DNA from: JAHEJE01 sp965216335
GTDB taxonomy: Bacteria; Pseudomonadota; Alphaproteobacteria; Rhizobiales; Aestuariivirgaceae
Direction: 5' to 3'
Assembly (NCBI GenBank): GCA_965216335.1
Contig: OZ244154.1
Coordinates: 2,542,001 to 2,606,000, forward strand
DNA length: 64,000 bases
Part shown: piece by piece, positions 37,659-46,142 of the stretch
Layout: each line of letters starts with the position of its first letter
Position numbering within the stretch: the first letter of the stretch is position 1
Made by a program: the position numbers and the translations under genes
Notes under the pieces: generated by a model
What the model was told of the DNA's origin: nothing
What the model saw: the letters and a program-made list of their open reading frames with translations, nothing else
Databases searched by the model: none

Positions 37659-38709
37659 CGGCGTCGTAGTCCCTTACCGTGGCAATCATCTTATCGACAT
37701 GCTCAACGGGCGTCTCCGGCTTGATGCCATGGCCAAGATTCATGATATGCCGCCCGGCATCCAGCCCACCGACCACATTCAGCACCGCACGCTCGATCGC
37801 GTCCTCATTCGACAGCAAGACCAAAGGATCCACATTGCCCTGTACCACCACATGCGGCTGCAGTTCCCCGGCCGCACGCTCCACTGGATAGGCCCACTCC
37901 AGACCGACGGCATCGACACCCGTCGCCCGGGCAAACTCCAATTGCCGCGACCCTATCCCCCTGGCAAAACCGATCACCGGAACCTGCGGATAAGCCGACT
38001 TGACAGCCTCTACAATCCGCGCAATGGGACCAAAGCAATACTTATCACAAAGACCGTCCGGAAGATCTCCAGCCCAGGTATCGAACACCTGGAGAACCTC
38101 GGCACCGGCTTCCACCTGCCGGCACAGATAACCGATCGACGTCTTCACCAGCAAATCTATCAGATCGTCAAACCAGCCTTCACCGCCATGGGCGGCAACC
38201 CGTGTGCGGGCCCGCTCCGCTGACGTTCCACCTTCCACCATGTAGGTAGCAACCGTCCATGGCGCGCCGCAAAAACCGATCAATGCAACATGGTCGGGAA
38301 GCGCTGTGCTCAGCTGCCTGACGGTCGCAAACACATTCGCAACCTCATCAAGGCAGTCCTTGCCCTGCAACCGGTCGAGATCGGCCTTGCTGCGCACCGG
38401 ATCAAGCACCGGCCCTTCATTCTGGCGGAACTCAAGGTGCTGTCCGAGCGCTTGCGGTAACAGCAGGATATCGGCAAACAAAATCGCTGCATCGAGATCG
38501 AACCGCCGCAAGGGCTGCAAGGTCACCTCTGTGGCAAGTTCCGGCGAATAGCACAGATTGAGAAACGATCCGGCCTGGTTTCGCACCTCCCGGTACTCGG
38601 GAAGATAGCGCCCTGCCTGACGCATCATCCATATCGGCCTGCGCCATGGTTCCTTGCCGTTTAGAACCTGCAACAGGGCTTTCCCGCTTGCTGTGCGGTG
38701 CTCAAACAT
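37651..38709 (-). CDS. hemE: Uroporphyrinogen decarboxylase
   Basis: Decarboxylates the four acetate groups of uroporphyrinogen III to give coproporphyrinogen III. 352 residues from the ATG at 38709; a TTG at 38718 is in frame but less likely. Signature PIWMMRQAGRYLPEYR and the second block GFCGAPWTVATYMVEGG, then the GHGIKPETPVEHVDKMI tail. It is the left boundary of the putative replication origin: in Caulobacter and Sinorhizobium the origin adjoins hemE. Confidence 0.97.
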   Translation of the reverse strand: MFEHRTASGKALLQVLNGKEPWRRPIWMMRQAGRYLPEYREVRNQAGSFLNLCYSPELATEVTLQPLRRFDLDAAILFADILLLPQALGQHLEFRQNEGPVLDPVRSKADLDRLQGKDCLDEVANVFATVRQLSTALPDHVALIGFCGAPWTVATYMVEGGTSAERARTRVAAHGGEGWFDDLIDLLVKTSIGYLCRQVEAGAEVLQVFDTWAGDLPDGLCDKYCFGPIARIVEAVKSAYPQVPVIGFARGIGSRQLEFARATGVDAVGLEWAYPVERAAGELQPHVVVQGNVDPLVLLSNEDAIERAVLNVVGGLDAGRHIMNLGHGIKPETPVEHVDKMIATVRDYDAGV

Positions 38710-38775
38710 TTTCACCAATCATAGAATCTTTAATGCTGTTGTTGTTGTTGGGCTGTGGAGATTGGGGATTACATG

Positions 38776-38784
38776 TTTTCCACA
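38776..38784 (+). promoter_or_regulatory. DnaA-box-like nonamer (left) in oriC
   Basis: TTTTCCACA, eight of nine bases of TTATCCACA, in the left part of the origin region. Confidence 0.55.
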
Positions 38785-38916
38785 CAATAGCAATCTGTGC
38801 ACGGGGTCCACAGGTCCGGATGTCTACTGTGAGTTCACCGCTGGTGATAAATTTTTCTAATAATAACAGATGGTTACATGTTGATATCCAAAGTTGTCCA
38901 GTCAACCCTCCGGCCA

Positions 38917-38935
38917 GTTGGACAATTTGTCCAAC
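38917..38935. promoter_or_regulatory. Perfect inverted repeat inside oriC
   Basis: GTTGGACA-ATT-TGTCCAAC. A further TTGTCCA lies at 38894-38900, so the TTGTCC core recurs three times within about 40 bases. It looks like a dimeric protein site next to the AT-rich element; it is neither a DnaA nor a CtrA motif. Confidence 0.6.
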
Positions 38936-39042
38936 CTTTTCGCCCACGCACAGACCGGGAGAAACCCATCAACAGACCTCAGGTTGGGCAAAAAAATCTG
39001 CATCAACTCCAATTCTTCCTGTGATCCGCACAGGCGGCAATG

Positions 39043-39051
39043 TTATGCACA
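39043..39051 (+). promoter_or_regulatory. DnaA box (right) in oriC
   Basis: TTATGCACA fits the relaxed DnaA consensus TTATNCACA exactly. It lies 30 bases before the ppsR start. Confidence 0.65.
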
Positions 39052-39080
39052 TTTGACCCACAACGACATCACATCCGGCT

Positions 39081-39926
39081 GTGAACGCAAAGACCCGACA
39101 ATTCTTCCATATGCATCTGATTTCCGATGCGACCGGCGAGACGCTGAATACCGTGGCGCGCGCCGCAACCGCCTACTATGCCGGCTACCAGCCCATTGAG
39201 CACGTCTATGCCCTGGTCCGCACAAGTCGGCAACTCGAGCGTGTCCTGCGCGAAATCGAAGAGCACCCCGGCATCGTGCTGTTCACCATGGCCGACCACA
39301 AGCTGCGCCAGGAGCTGGAAGGCTGGTGTCATGAGCATGATATCCCGGCCATCTCCATCCTCGATCCGGTAATCTCCTCGCTGGCAACCTATCTCGATGC
39401 CGAATCGCGTCCGCAGGTCGGCGGCCAGCATGCCCTCAACGCGGAATACTTTCGGCGTATCGATGCCCTGAACTACACCATGCTGCATGATGACGGTCAG
39501 CATCCTCACACGCTTCAATCGGCCGATGTAATCCTGCTGGGCGTCAGCCGGTCGTCCAAAACCCCGACCAGCATCTATCTCGCCAACCGGGGCATCAAGA
39601 CTGCCAACATTCCCGTTGTCCCGAACATCCCCTTGCCAACCGAACTGTTCGAGGTGACCAAGCCGATGGTTGTCGGCCTGATCGCCAGTGCTGAACGGAT
39701 TGCACAGATCCGCCGGCACCGCATGCTGAGTCTGAATGAAGGCCGTGAAACGAATTACGCCGACCGCCGGATGATCACCGACGAACTGGTTCAGATGCGC
39801 AAAATGTGCAGTGACCATGACTGGCCGGTCATCGACGTAACCCGGCGGTCAATCGAAGAAACCGCAGCGGCGGTTCTCAATCTGCTGAGCAAACGCAGCC
39901 CAAAGCAATATGGTGCTGTAAAATGA
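39081..39926 (+). CDS. ppsR: PEP synthase / pyruvate phosphate dikinase regulatory protein (DUF299)
   Basis: A bifunctional ADP-dependent kinase and phosphorylase that switches PPDK or PEP synthase off and on. Up to 281 residues, opening with FHMHLISDATGETLNTVARA, with a P-loop-like VSRSSKTPTSIYLANRG and the terminal RSIEETAAAVLNLL. This is the gene historically called RP001 that borders the Caulobacter origin. Start is GTG at 39081 or ATG at 39111. Its stop overlaps maf by four bases, and it leads the ppsR-maf-aroE-coaE-dnaQ operon. Confidence 0.93.
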   Translation: MNAKTRQFFHMHLISDATGETLNTVARAATAYYAGYQPIEHVYALVRTSRQLERVLREIEEHPGIVLFTMADHKLRQELEGWCHEHDIPAISILDPVISSLATYLDAESRPQVGGQHALNAEYFRRIDALNYTMLHDDGQHPHTLQSADVILLGVSRSSKTPTSIYLANRGIKTANIPVVPNIPLPTELFEVTKPMVVGLIASAERIAQIRRHRMLSLNEGRETNYADRRMITDELVQMRKMCSDHDWPVIDVTRRSIEETAAAVLNLLSKRSPKQYGAVK

Positions 39927-40534
39927 CCGATCCTCGGCTGATCCTCGCCTCGGCAAGCAGAACCCGCCAGACCCTGCTGCGAAACGCCGGCGTGCAATTC
40001 GGCATCGAAACCGCCGATGCCGACGAGCCGGCAATCCGCCAGGCCTATATGTCGGCCAATGACACTGTGGACTTCAGCGATCTCGCTCTGGTTCTGGCGG
40101 CTGCCAAGGCGGAAATGGTCTCCGAGCAGCACCCGGGCCATCTGGTCATCGGCGCCGATCAGTTGCTGGTGTTTGAAAACCAGGTTATGGCCAAAGCATC
40201 CGACATGGATCAGGCCCGCGACAGGCTGCTGCGCATGCGCGGCAAGACCCACAGCCTTGAATCTGCAGTGTGCTGTGTGCAGGACGGCAAACTAATCTGG
40301 TCGCACACCGATGCCGCACATCTGACCATGCGCGACATCTCGCCGGAATTCGTCGGTCGCTATCTGGCCAGTGTCGGTGAAAACGTGCTGTCGAGTGTCG
40401 GCTGCTATCAGCTCGAAGCGGAAGGCATTCAGTTGTTCGAGAAGATCGAGGGCAACTACTTCACCATCCTCGGCCTGCCCATGCTGCCGCTGCTGGCCTT
40501 TCTGCGCAAACGAGGGCTTCTGCACAACGAATGA
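39923..40534 (+). CDS. maf: Maf family nucleotide pyrophosphatase
   Basis: Hydrolyses non-canonical or (m7G/dTTP/UTP) nucleotides to monophosphates. 203 residues beginning TDPRLILASASRTRQTLLRN, the family signature, with VIGADQLLVFENQ where the catalytic acid lies. Its overlap by ATGA with both neighbours shows coupled translation. Which of the Maf subgroups it belongs to cannot be told by eye. Confidence 0.93.
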   Translation: MTDPRLILASASRTRQTLLRNAGVQFGIETADADEPAIRQAYMSANDTVDFSDLALVLAAAKAEMVSEQHPGHLVIGADQLLVFENQVMAKASDMDQARDRLLRMRGKTHSLESAVCCVQDGKLIWSHTDAAHLTMRDISPEFVGRYLASVGENVLSSVGCYQLEAEGIQLFEKIEGNYFTILGLPMLPLLAFLRKRGLLHNE

Positions 40535-41373
40535 CACCGCCCAAGCCAAGAGCCTGTGTCATCGGATGGCCGATCTCTCATTCCAGATCGCCGCTGATCC
40601 ACAATTATTGGCTGAAGGTCTATGGCATCGATGGTGTCTACGAAAAGATCGCCGTTCCGCCCCAAGACCTTGCAGGCTTTCTCGACAGCATCCGGCACGG
40701 CGAATTCGTCGGCTGCAACATCACCATTCCCCACAAGGAAGCGGCATTTCGCCTGGTCGAGGTGGATGATGCCGCCACCCGCCTGCTGGCAGCCGTCAAT
40801 ACGATCTATCTGGAAGATGGCCGTCTGGTCGGCACAAGCACCGACGGGGCGGGATTCCTGAACCATCTCACCTCCTGTCATCCTGATTGGAGCTCACGGG
40901 GAAAAACCATCGCCGTCATCGGCGCCGGAGGTGCGGCCAGAGCAATCATTGCCGCTGCCCAGGCAGATGGCGCCCCGCGCATCCTGCTCACCAACCGCAC
41001 GCCGGCCCGCGCCCATGAAATCGCCGGCAGCTTTCCGCCGGGCATCACCGTTCTGCAGCAAGCGGGCTTCGAGGCTGAACTGGCCCATGCCGATCTGCTG
41101 GTCAACACAACAGCCCTCGGCATGACAGGCCAACCCGGGCTGACCCTGGACATCTCGCATCTCAAGCCCTCCGCCATTGTTGCCGATATCGTCTATGCCC
41201 CGTTGGAAACGAGCCTGCTGCGGCTCGCGGCCCAACGCGGACATCGCACGCTGGATGGTCTCGGCATGCTGCTGCACCAGGCCGCCCCCGGCTTTGAAAA
41301 GTGGTTCGGCGTGCGTCCAGAAGTCACCGATGAGTTGCGCAGCCTGGTAGCCGTTGACCTCACAAGTGTTTAG
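40531..41373 (+). CDS. aroE: Shikimate dehydrogenase (NADP+)
   Basis: Reduces 3-dehydroshikimate to shikimate with NADPH. 280 residues, starting PKPRACVIGWPISHSRSPLI with the substrate-binding Ser pair, then CNITIPHKEAAF with the catalytic lysine, the Rossmann loop GAGGAARAIIAAA, and NRTPARA, the NADP phosphate contact. Third gene of the origin-right operon. Confidence 0.96.
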   Translation: MTPPKPRACVIGWPISHSRSPLIHNYWLKVYGIDGVYEKIAVPPQDLAGFLDSIRHGEFVGCNITIPHKEAAFRLVEVDDAATRLLAAVNTIYLEDGRLVGTSTDGAGFLNHLTSCHPDWSSRGKTIAVIGAGGAARAIIAAAQADGAPRILLTNRTPARAHEIAGSFPPGITVLQQAGFEAELAHADLLVNTTALGMTGQPGLTLDISHLKPSAIVADIVYAPLETSLLRLAAQRGHRTLDGLGMLLHQAAPGFEKWFGVRPEVTDELRSLVAVDLTSV

Positions 41374-41384
41374 GATGGCAGGTC

Positions 41385-42008
41385 ATGCACACCATCGGCC
41401 TTACCGGATCAATCGCCATGGGCAAGAGCACCACGCTCGGGATGTTTGCCGATCTGGGGTGCGCCGTCTTCGACGCCGATCAGGCCGTTCACGACCTTTA
41501 CGCCAAAGGCGGTGCCGCCGTTGCCGCCATCGCCGCACGCTTTCGTGGTGTCGTCAAGGCTGGCGTTGTCGACCGTGCCCGCTTGTCCGAACTGGCCGTG
41601 GTCGATCCGTCGGTTCTCAGGCAGCTTGAAGAGATCGTCCATCCTCTGGTCCACGAGGCCGAAATCCGCTTTGTCGAACACCACCGCGCCAAGGGCACCG
41701 ACATCGTGATCCTCGACATCCCGTTGCTGTTCGAAGCCGGTCGCGAGGAACAGTTCGATACGATTGTCGTCGTCAGCGCGCCCGCTGAAGTGCAGAGACA
41801 GCGCGCCCTGGCCCGCCCCGGAATGAGCGCGGCAAAGCTTGAGCGCATCCTTGCCCGGCAACTCCCGGACTCGCAAAAGCGCCGCCGCGCCGATTATGTT
41901 GTGGAAACCGCCAACGGCCTGGACGCCGCACGGGCGCAGGTCACCGAAATTGTTGCTAACATACGCGCTGAAACCGCGAAATCTCCTGGAAAATCCGGCA
42001 ATGCGTGA
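41385..42008 (+). CDS. coaE: Dephospho-CoA kinase
   Basis: Last step of coenzyme A synthesis, phosphorylating the ribose 3'-OH. 207 residues with the P-loop GLTGSIAMGKSTTLGMFADL and the VFDADQAVHDLYA and DIPLLFEAGREEQFD blocks. The last eight bases overlap dnaQ. The other CoA kinase, coaA, is 11 kb away in the same window. Confidence 0.96.
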   Translation: MHTIGLTGSIAMGKSTTLGMFADLGCAVFDADQAVHDLYAKGGAAVAAIAARFRGVVKAGVVDRARLSELAVVDPSVLRQLEEIVHPLVHEAEIRFVEHHRAKGTDIVILDIPLLFEAGREEQFDTIVVVSAPAEVQRQRALARPGMSAAKLERILARQLPDSQKRRRADYVVETANGLDAARAQVTEIVANIRAETAKSPGKSGNA

Positions 42009-42690
42009 AATCGTCATGGACACCGAGACAACCGGACTTGATCCGCACGACGGCCATCGCATCGTGGAAATCGGCGCCGTTGAGTTGATCAACCATCTGC
42101 CGACCGGCCAGACATTTCACAAGTACATCAACCCCGAACGCGACATGCCGACCGAGGCCTTCAACGTGCACGGCCTGTCGGAGGAGTTTCTCAGCGACAA
42201 GCCGAAATTCGCCGAAATCGCCGAGGATTTCTGTGCCTTTGTCGATACCGCCCCGGTGATCATTCACAATGCCGGCTTCGACATGAAGTTCCTCAACGTG
42301 GAAATGCGCGCGGCGAACTGCAGGCTCATCCCCCCCGAACAGGTCGTCGACAGCCTGGCCGTTGCCAGACGAAAGTTCCCGATGGGACCGAACAGCCTCG
42401 ATGCGTTGTGCAAGCGATTCGGCATCGACAATTCCCGCCGCGAGAAACATGGCGCTCTGCTCGATTCCGAACTGCTTGCCGAGGTCTACCTTGAACTGAT
42501 CGGCGGTCGCCAGACAGCCCTTGGCCTTGTCGAGACAGTTGTTTCGGCCAAGCGCACCGCAACGGCACGCACCGCGGCATCGGCCCGCCCGGCCCCCTTG
42601 CCATCACGCCTCAGTCAGGCCGAACGCGATGCACACAACACCTTCATCGACGACCTGGGCGACGCCGCCCTATGGAAACAGATCAACTGA
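42001..42690 (+). CDS. dnaQ: DNA polymerase III epsilon subunit (proofreading exonuclease)
   Basis: 3'-5' exonuclease of the replicase core. 229 residues from ATG at 42001. Exo I VMDTETTGLD (Asp, Glu), Exo II HNAGFDMKFLN and Exo III HGALLDSELLAEVY with the catalytic His and Asp are all present, and the C-terminal NTFIDDLGDAALWKQI segment matches the alpha-subunit-binding tail. Longer open frame upstream lies inside coaE and is not used. The gene order coaE-dnaQ-secB is the conserved alphaproteobacterial one. Confidence 0.96.
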   Translation: MREIVMDTETTGLDPHDGHRIVEIGAVELINHLPTGQTFHKYINPERDMPTEAFNVHGLSEEFLSDKPKFAEIAEDFCAFVDTAPVIIHNAGFDMKFLNVEMRAANCRLIPPEQVVDSLAVARRKFPMGPNSLDALCKRFGIDNSRREKHGALLDSELLAEVYLELIGGRQTALGLVETVVSAKRTATARTAASARPAPLPSRLSQAERDAHNTFIDDLGDAALWKQIN

Positions 42691-42815
42691 AGCCGAGAAG
42701 CTCTTGCGCCCCTGCAGATACGGTTGTTGAGTCTCACGCGTGTACCGGTGAAAAACCGCTGTCATATCGACGCGTTACACAATCCGGAAAACTCAAACGC
42801 CAATACCGGCCGGTA

Positions 42816-43391
42816 TTATGCAATCGGTCCCGATGCGGCCGCTGCCGCCTGGGCTTCCGCCTGGCGCTTCTGGTACATGCTGGCGAAGTCGATCGGGTCG
42901 AGCATCAGCGGCGGAAAACCGCCATTTCGCGTCGCATCGGCCAGGATCTGGCGCGCAAAGGGAAAGATCATCCGCGGGCATTCCACCAGGATCACAGGGT
43001 GAATGGCCTCTTCCGGCAGGTTCTCCAGCCTGAAAATGCCGGCATAGAGCATTTCGGCGGCGAACACCGCGTTGTCTGCGTGCGCCGCCTTGGCCTCCAG
43101 ATGCAGTTCGACCTCGTAATCGGTCTCGCCAAGCTTCTTAGCGTTGACGTTAACGGCAATATTGATCTCCGGCTGCCCCTGCTGATTGCCCAGGGACTGC
43201 GGTGCATGAGGATTCTCAAAGGACAGATCCTTGAGGTACTGCCCGAGTATTTTCATGGACGGTGCACCCTGCGGTGCACCATCGCCACCTTCAGCAGCCG
43301 CTTGTTCCGCCGGTTTGTCCGCACCGCCGTTCTTCTTCGGTGCGCTCTTGGTTGCTGCCTTCTTCGGCGCGCTCTTCGTCGATTTTGCCAT
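42816..43391 (-). CDS. secB: Protein-export chaperone SecB with Lys/Ala-rich N-terminal extension
   Basis: Cytosolic chaperone that holds preproteins for SecA. 191 residues. The SecB fold starts near residue 46 (KILGQYLKDLSFENPHAPQS) and has the acidic SecA-facing strand EVELHLEAKAAHA and the end LDPIDFASMYQKRQAEA. The first 45 residues are a low-complexity tail containing KSAPKK twice, longer than usual. A perfect CtrA box lies just upstream of the start. Convergent with dnaQ. Confidence 0.94.
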   Translation of the reverse strand: MAKSTKSAPKKAATKSAPKKNGGADKPAEQAAAEGGDGAPQGAPSMKILGQYLKDLSFENPHAPQSLGNQQGQPEINIAVNVNAKKLGETDYEVELHLEAKAAHADNAVFAAEMLYAGIFRLENLPEEAIHPVILVECPRMIFPFARQILADATRNGGFPPLMLDPIDFASMYQKRQAEAQAAAAASGPIA

Positions 43392-43433
43392 CTGATCCGC
43401 CTTTTGCCGCACGGCCAACCGAGTATGGCCGCG

Positions 43434-43448
43434 TTAATCTTTCATTAA
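43434..43448 (-). promoter_or_regulatory. CtrA binding box upstream of secB
   Basis: TTAATCTTTCATTAA, exact TTAA-N7-TTAA, 43 bases before the secB ATG. It lies within the promoter region, so CtrA could repress or activate secB. Motif seen; binding inferred. Confidence 0.68.
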
Positions 43449-43513
43449 GCATGAATTGCCTGAAGTTGGCTAACACGTCGCGTGATCAACCGCAACAACG
43501 GCATCCGGTATGG

Positions 43514-44104
43514 TTAATTTTTACGCCATGGCGACCCGGTATGGCCACCCGTTTCAATCCTGCCGGTGTCGCTCGCCGCGTCGGTATGGCCGGTTGCCGG
43601 GGCATCCGTCACCTCTTCGGCCTCTCCATCGATAACCGGTCCGGCACCACCCGGGGGATGTGGCCGACCGCTGCCGTGATGGCCGCCGTCCGGTGTGTGA
43701 ATTTCAACCTTGTCTTTTACCGCATCCCAGACCTTTGCACCGATCAGCCGCCGCAGCGGCGGTACCAGCAGCGCAAAGCCGAGCGTGTCGGTAACGAACC
43801 CCGGCGTCAGCAGCAGCAGGCCGGCAATCAGGATGAACACGCCGTGAAACAGCGGACCGACCGGAAGTTCGCCGCGGGCGCCGGCCTGTTGCGCCTCATT
43901 CAGGGTTTGCAGGCCCTGCATGCGCACCAGCCAGGCGCCGGCGATGGCCGTCAGCAAAATCCCGGCCAGCGTCGGCCACAGACCGATCAGCGATCCGATC
44001 TGGATGAAGGCGGCAATTTCCAGGATCGGTATGACCAGAAACAGTATGAACAGTAGCAGCGGCAAATGATTGTCCCTTGCATTGCCCACTTTTATACGAT
44101 GGAC
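43514..44104 (-). CDS. fxsA: FxsA family inner-membrane protein
   Basis: A 196-residue protein with four hydrophobic spans: LPLLLFILFLVIPILEIAAF, the segment around LIGLWPTLAGILLTAIAGAW, LFHGVFILIAGLLLLTPGFV and ALLVPPLRRLIG. The LEIAAF and LLTPGFVTD motifs match FxsA, known in E. coli for effects on phage exclusion. The C-terminal tail is hydrophilic, glycine- and histidine-rich. I start at MVHRIKVG (44104); an ATG at 44152 is in frame. Upstream neighbour is the divergent Tim44-like gene. Confidence 0.85.
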   Translation of the reverse strand, partial: VHRIKVGNARDNHLPLLLFILFLVIPILEIAAFIQIGSLIGLWPTLAGILLTAIAGAWLVRMQGLQTLNEAQQAGARGELPVGPLFHGVFILIAGLLLLTPGFVTDTLGFALLVPPLRRLIGAKVWDAVKDKVEIHTPDGGHHGSGRPHPPGGAGPVIDGEAEEVTDAPATGHTDAASDTGRIETGGHTGSPWRKN

Positions 44105-44233
44105 CATTTGGAGTCCGCCGGGCGCTCCTATATATGTAGTCAGGAGAAGCAAATTGAAAGCCCGCGCGCAGTTCTGTGCGGTTATGGGCGCTCAGTCCAA
44201 CCGAAAAAGGCGCTATAGGGACACCGAATCACA

Positions 44234-44941
44234 ATGAACGATGCGTTCGATCCGCTCAACATCATCATTCTGGCCGTTGCGGTCATTGTCCTGCTGCGTT
44301 TGCGCAGCGTGCTTGGCACCCGGACCGGTCACGAGAAACGCTACGATCCGTTTTCAACACCCAAACCCGGCGCCGAGGATGCCTCCGGCAAGCCGGCCGA
44401 CAACGTGATACCTCTGCCGGGTCATGAAGACGAGGCCGCCGAACGCCAGGCAAAGCCGATCTGGGAAGGTATTGCTGAACCTGACACCAGCCTCGCCAAC
44501 GGACTGACGGAAATCGGCCAGGCCGACCGCAATTTCGATCCCGCCGAATTTCTCGCCGGCGCCAAGATCGCCTACGAAATGATCGTCACGGGCTTTTCCG
44601 AAGGCGACAAGAAGAGCCTGAAGAACCTCCTGGCCAAAGAGGTCTATACCGGTTTCGCCAAAGCGATCGACGACCGCAAGGCAAACGGTGAGACGGTCGA
44701 AACGCGTTTTGTCGGCATCGACGATGCCACCTTGGTCGAAGCCTCGCTGACCGGCCGCATCGCCAGCCTGACCATCAGGTTCGTCAGCCAGCTCATTTCA
44801 GTGACGCGCGACAGGGAAAACAACGTCATCGACGGCGACCCCAAGCAGATCAGCGAAGTGACGGATGTGTGGACCTTCGAACGCGATATCAACTCGCGTG
44901 ATCCCAACTGGAGTCTTGCTGCCACCGAAGCCACCGGCTGA
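44234..44941 (+). CDS. Tim44/TimA domain membrane-associated protein
   Basis: A 235-residue protein with one N-terminal membrane span (NIIILAVAVIVLLRLRSVLG), a charged linker and a C-terminal Tim44-like lipid/peptide-binding domain from about residue 90 (FDPAEFLAGAKIAYEMIVTG), ending EVTDVWTFERDINSRDPNW. Homologues of mitochondrial Tim44 in Alphaproteobacteria are proposed ancestors of the import motor; their bacterial job is unsettled. Position next to secB, fxsA and mltA repeats in relatives. Confidence 0.87.
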   Translation: MNDAFDPLNIIILAVAVIVLLRLRSVLGTRTGHEKRYDPFSTPKPGAEDASGKPADNVIPLPGHEDEAAERQAKPIWEGIAEPDTSLANGLTEIGQADRNFDPAEFLAGAKIAYEMIVTGFSEGDKKSLKNLLAKEVYTGFAKAIDDRKANGETVETRFVGIDDATLVEASLTGRIASLTIRFVSQLISVTRDRENNVIDGDPKQISEVTDVWTFERDINSRDPNWSLAATEATG

Positions 44942-44954
44942 CCGGCCGCATCCG

Positions 44955-46136
44955 ATGCGCGCGCTGATCCTTGCCGCAGCCATGGGGTGTGCGATGACAA
45001 GTGTGCCGCTGCAACAGGCTGTCGCGGAAAAGGCCCTGCAACCCGCCAATTTCAGCGATCTCGCCGAATGGCGCGGGGCAGGGCACGCTGAGGCTTATCG
45101 CAGCCTGGCGCTGTCATGCGCCGAAATCACAGGCAACCCTGGCCGCTTTAAGTCGAAACGCCGCTTCGCCGGCCGGGCCGCCGACTGGAGCGCCATGTGC
45201 AAGACCGTCTCACGCAAGCCGCGCTTGCCGGCCGAGACCGCACGGCGGTTCTTTGAAAAGCATTTCCAGGTGTTCCGTGTTGTGCCGGAAACCGGCCGCA
45301 AGGGCCTGTTCACCGGATATTACGAGCCGGAAGTAAAGGGCAGCCGCACCAGAACCGCCAGCTTTCCGGTGCCCATCTATGCCAAGCCCGACGACCTTGT
45401 CACCTTCAACAAGGCCGAGCGCACCGCCACCGGCTTGCGCTATGGCCGCCGCGTCGCGGGCAAGCCGAAGCCATATTTCACCCGCAAGCAGATCGAGCAG
45501 GGCGCATTGCGGGGCAGGGGGCTTGAGCTGGTGTGGCTGTCGTCATGGGCCGATGCCTTCTTCATGCAGGTCCAGGGCTCAGGCCGGGTGCGATTGCCCG
45601 ACGGCTCGGCATTTCGCCTCGGCTATGCCGGCAAGACCGGGCTGCCGTATACAGCAATCGGCGCGGTGCTGATCAAGACCGGCGACGTAGCCCGCGAGGA
45701 CATGTCGATGCAGGCCATCCGCGCCTGGATGACGGCCAATCCGAAAAAAGCCAGGGCATTGATGTGGCACAACGAATCGTTTGTCTTCTTCAGGCCGGTG
45801 ACATTGGTCGATGAAACACTGGGTCCCATCGGCGCCCAGCAGGTGCAGCTGCAGCCCGAGGTTTCGCTGGCCGTCGACCGTTCGCTCTGGGCCTACGGCA
45901 CTCCGGTGTTCCTCGAAACCACTCTGCCGGCAACGGACGATACGGCGGAGCGGCCATTCAACCGCCTGATGATCGCCCAGGACACCGGCACCGCCATCAA
46001 GGGCAGGGTGCGCGGCGATATCTTCTTTGGTGCCGGCGAACGGGCCGCCCGGCTCGCCGGCCGCATGCAGAGCCCGGGCAACATGTTCGTATTGCTGCCG
46101 CATGCTGTGGCAAGACGGCTCGGACTTGGGAAGTAA
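44955..46136 (+). CDS. mltA: Membrane-bound lytic murein transglycosylase A
   Basis: Cleaves the MurNAc-GlcNAc bond of peptidoglycan. 393 residues from ATG 44955. An N-terminal hydrophobic signal (ALILAAAMGCAMTSVPLQQA) contains a cysteine but not a clean lipobox. The catalytic fold has GLFTGYYEPEVKGSR, the MltA segment WLSSWADAFFMQVQGSGRV, and the C-terminal 3D domain NRLMIAQDTGTAIKGRVRGD, with the catalytic aspartate. It follows the Tim44 gene after 13 bases, and smr starts six bases after its stop. Confidence 0.94.
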   Translation: MRALILAAAMGCAMTSVPLQQAVAEKALQPANFSDLAEWRGAGHAEAYRSLALSCAEITGNPGRFKSKRRFAGRAADWSAMCKTVSRKPRLPAETARRFFEKHFQVFRVVPETGRKGLFTGYYEPEVKGSRTRTASFPVPIYAKPDDLVTFNKAERTATGLRYGRRVAGKPKPYFTRKQIEQGALRGRGLELVWLSSWADAFFMQVQGSGRVRLPDGSAFRLGYAGKTGLPYTAIGAVLIKTGDVAREDMSMQAIRAWMTANPKKARALMWHNESFVFFRPVTLVDETLGPIGAQQVQLQPEVSLAVDRSLWAYGTPVFLETTLPATDDTAERPFNRLMIAQDTGTAIKGRVRGDIFFGAGERAARLAGRMQSPGNMFVLLPHAVARRLGLGK

Positions 46137-46142
46137 AATGCC

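Larger units (their letters stand above)
38710..39080. other. oriC: Putative chromosomal replication origin (oriC)
   Basis: The 371-base gap between hemE and ppsR is where Caulobacter and relatives place oriC. It is locally AT-rich, with GATAAATTTTTCTAATAATA (38846-38865) as a candidate unwinding element, and has DnaA-box-like nonamers at 38776 (TTTTCCACA) and 39043 (TTATGCACA) and weaker ones such as TGTGGAGAT at 38754. A perfect inverted repeat lies at 38917-38935. No exact CtrA box (TTAA-N7-TTAA) occurs here, unlike Caulobacter, and one GAATC methylation site does (38724). Location is established by synteny; elements are by eye. Confidence 0.82.

Noticed and set aside
38710..39080. CtrA boxes inside the origin
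   Set aside because: Single TTAA tetramers occur but no exact TTAA-N7-TTAA pair does.
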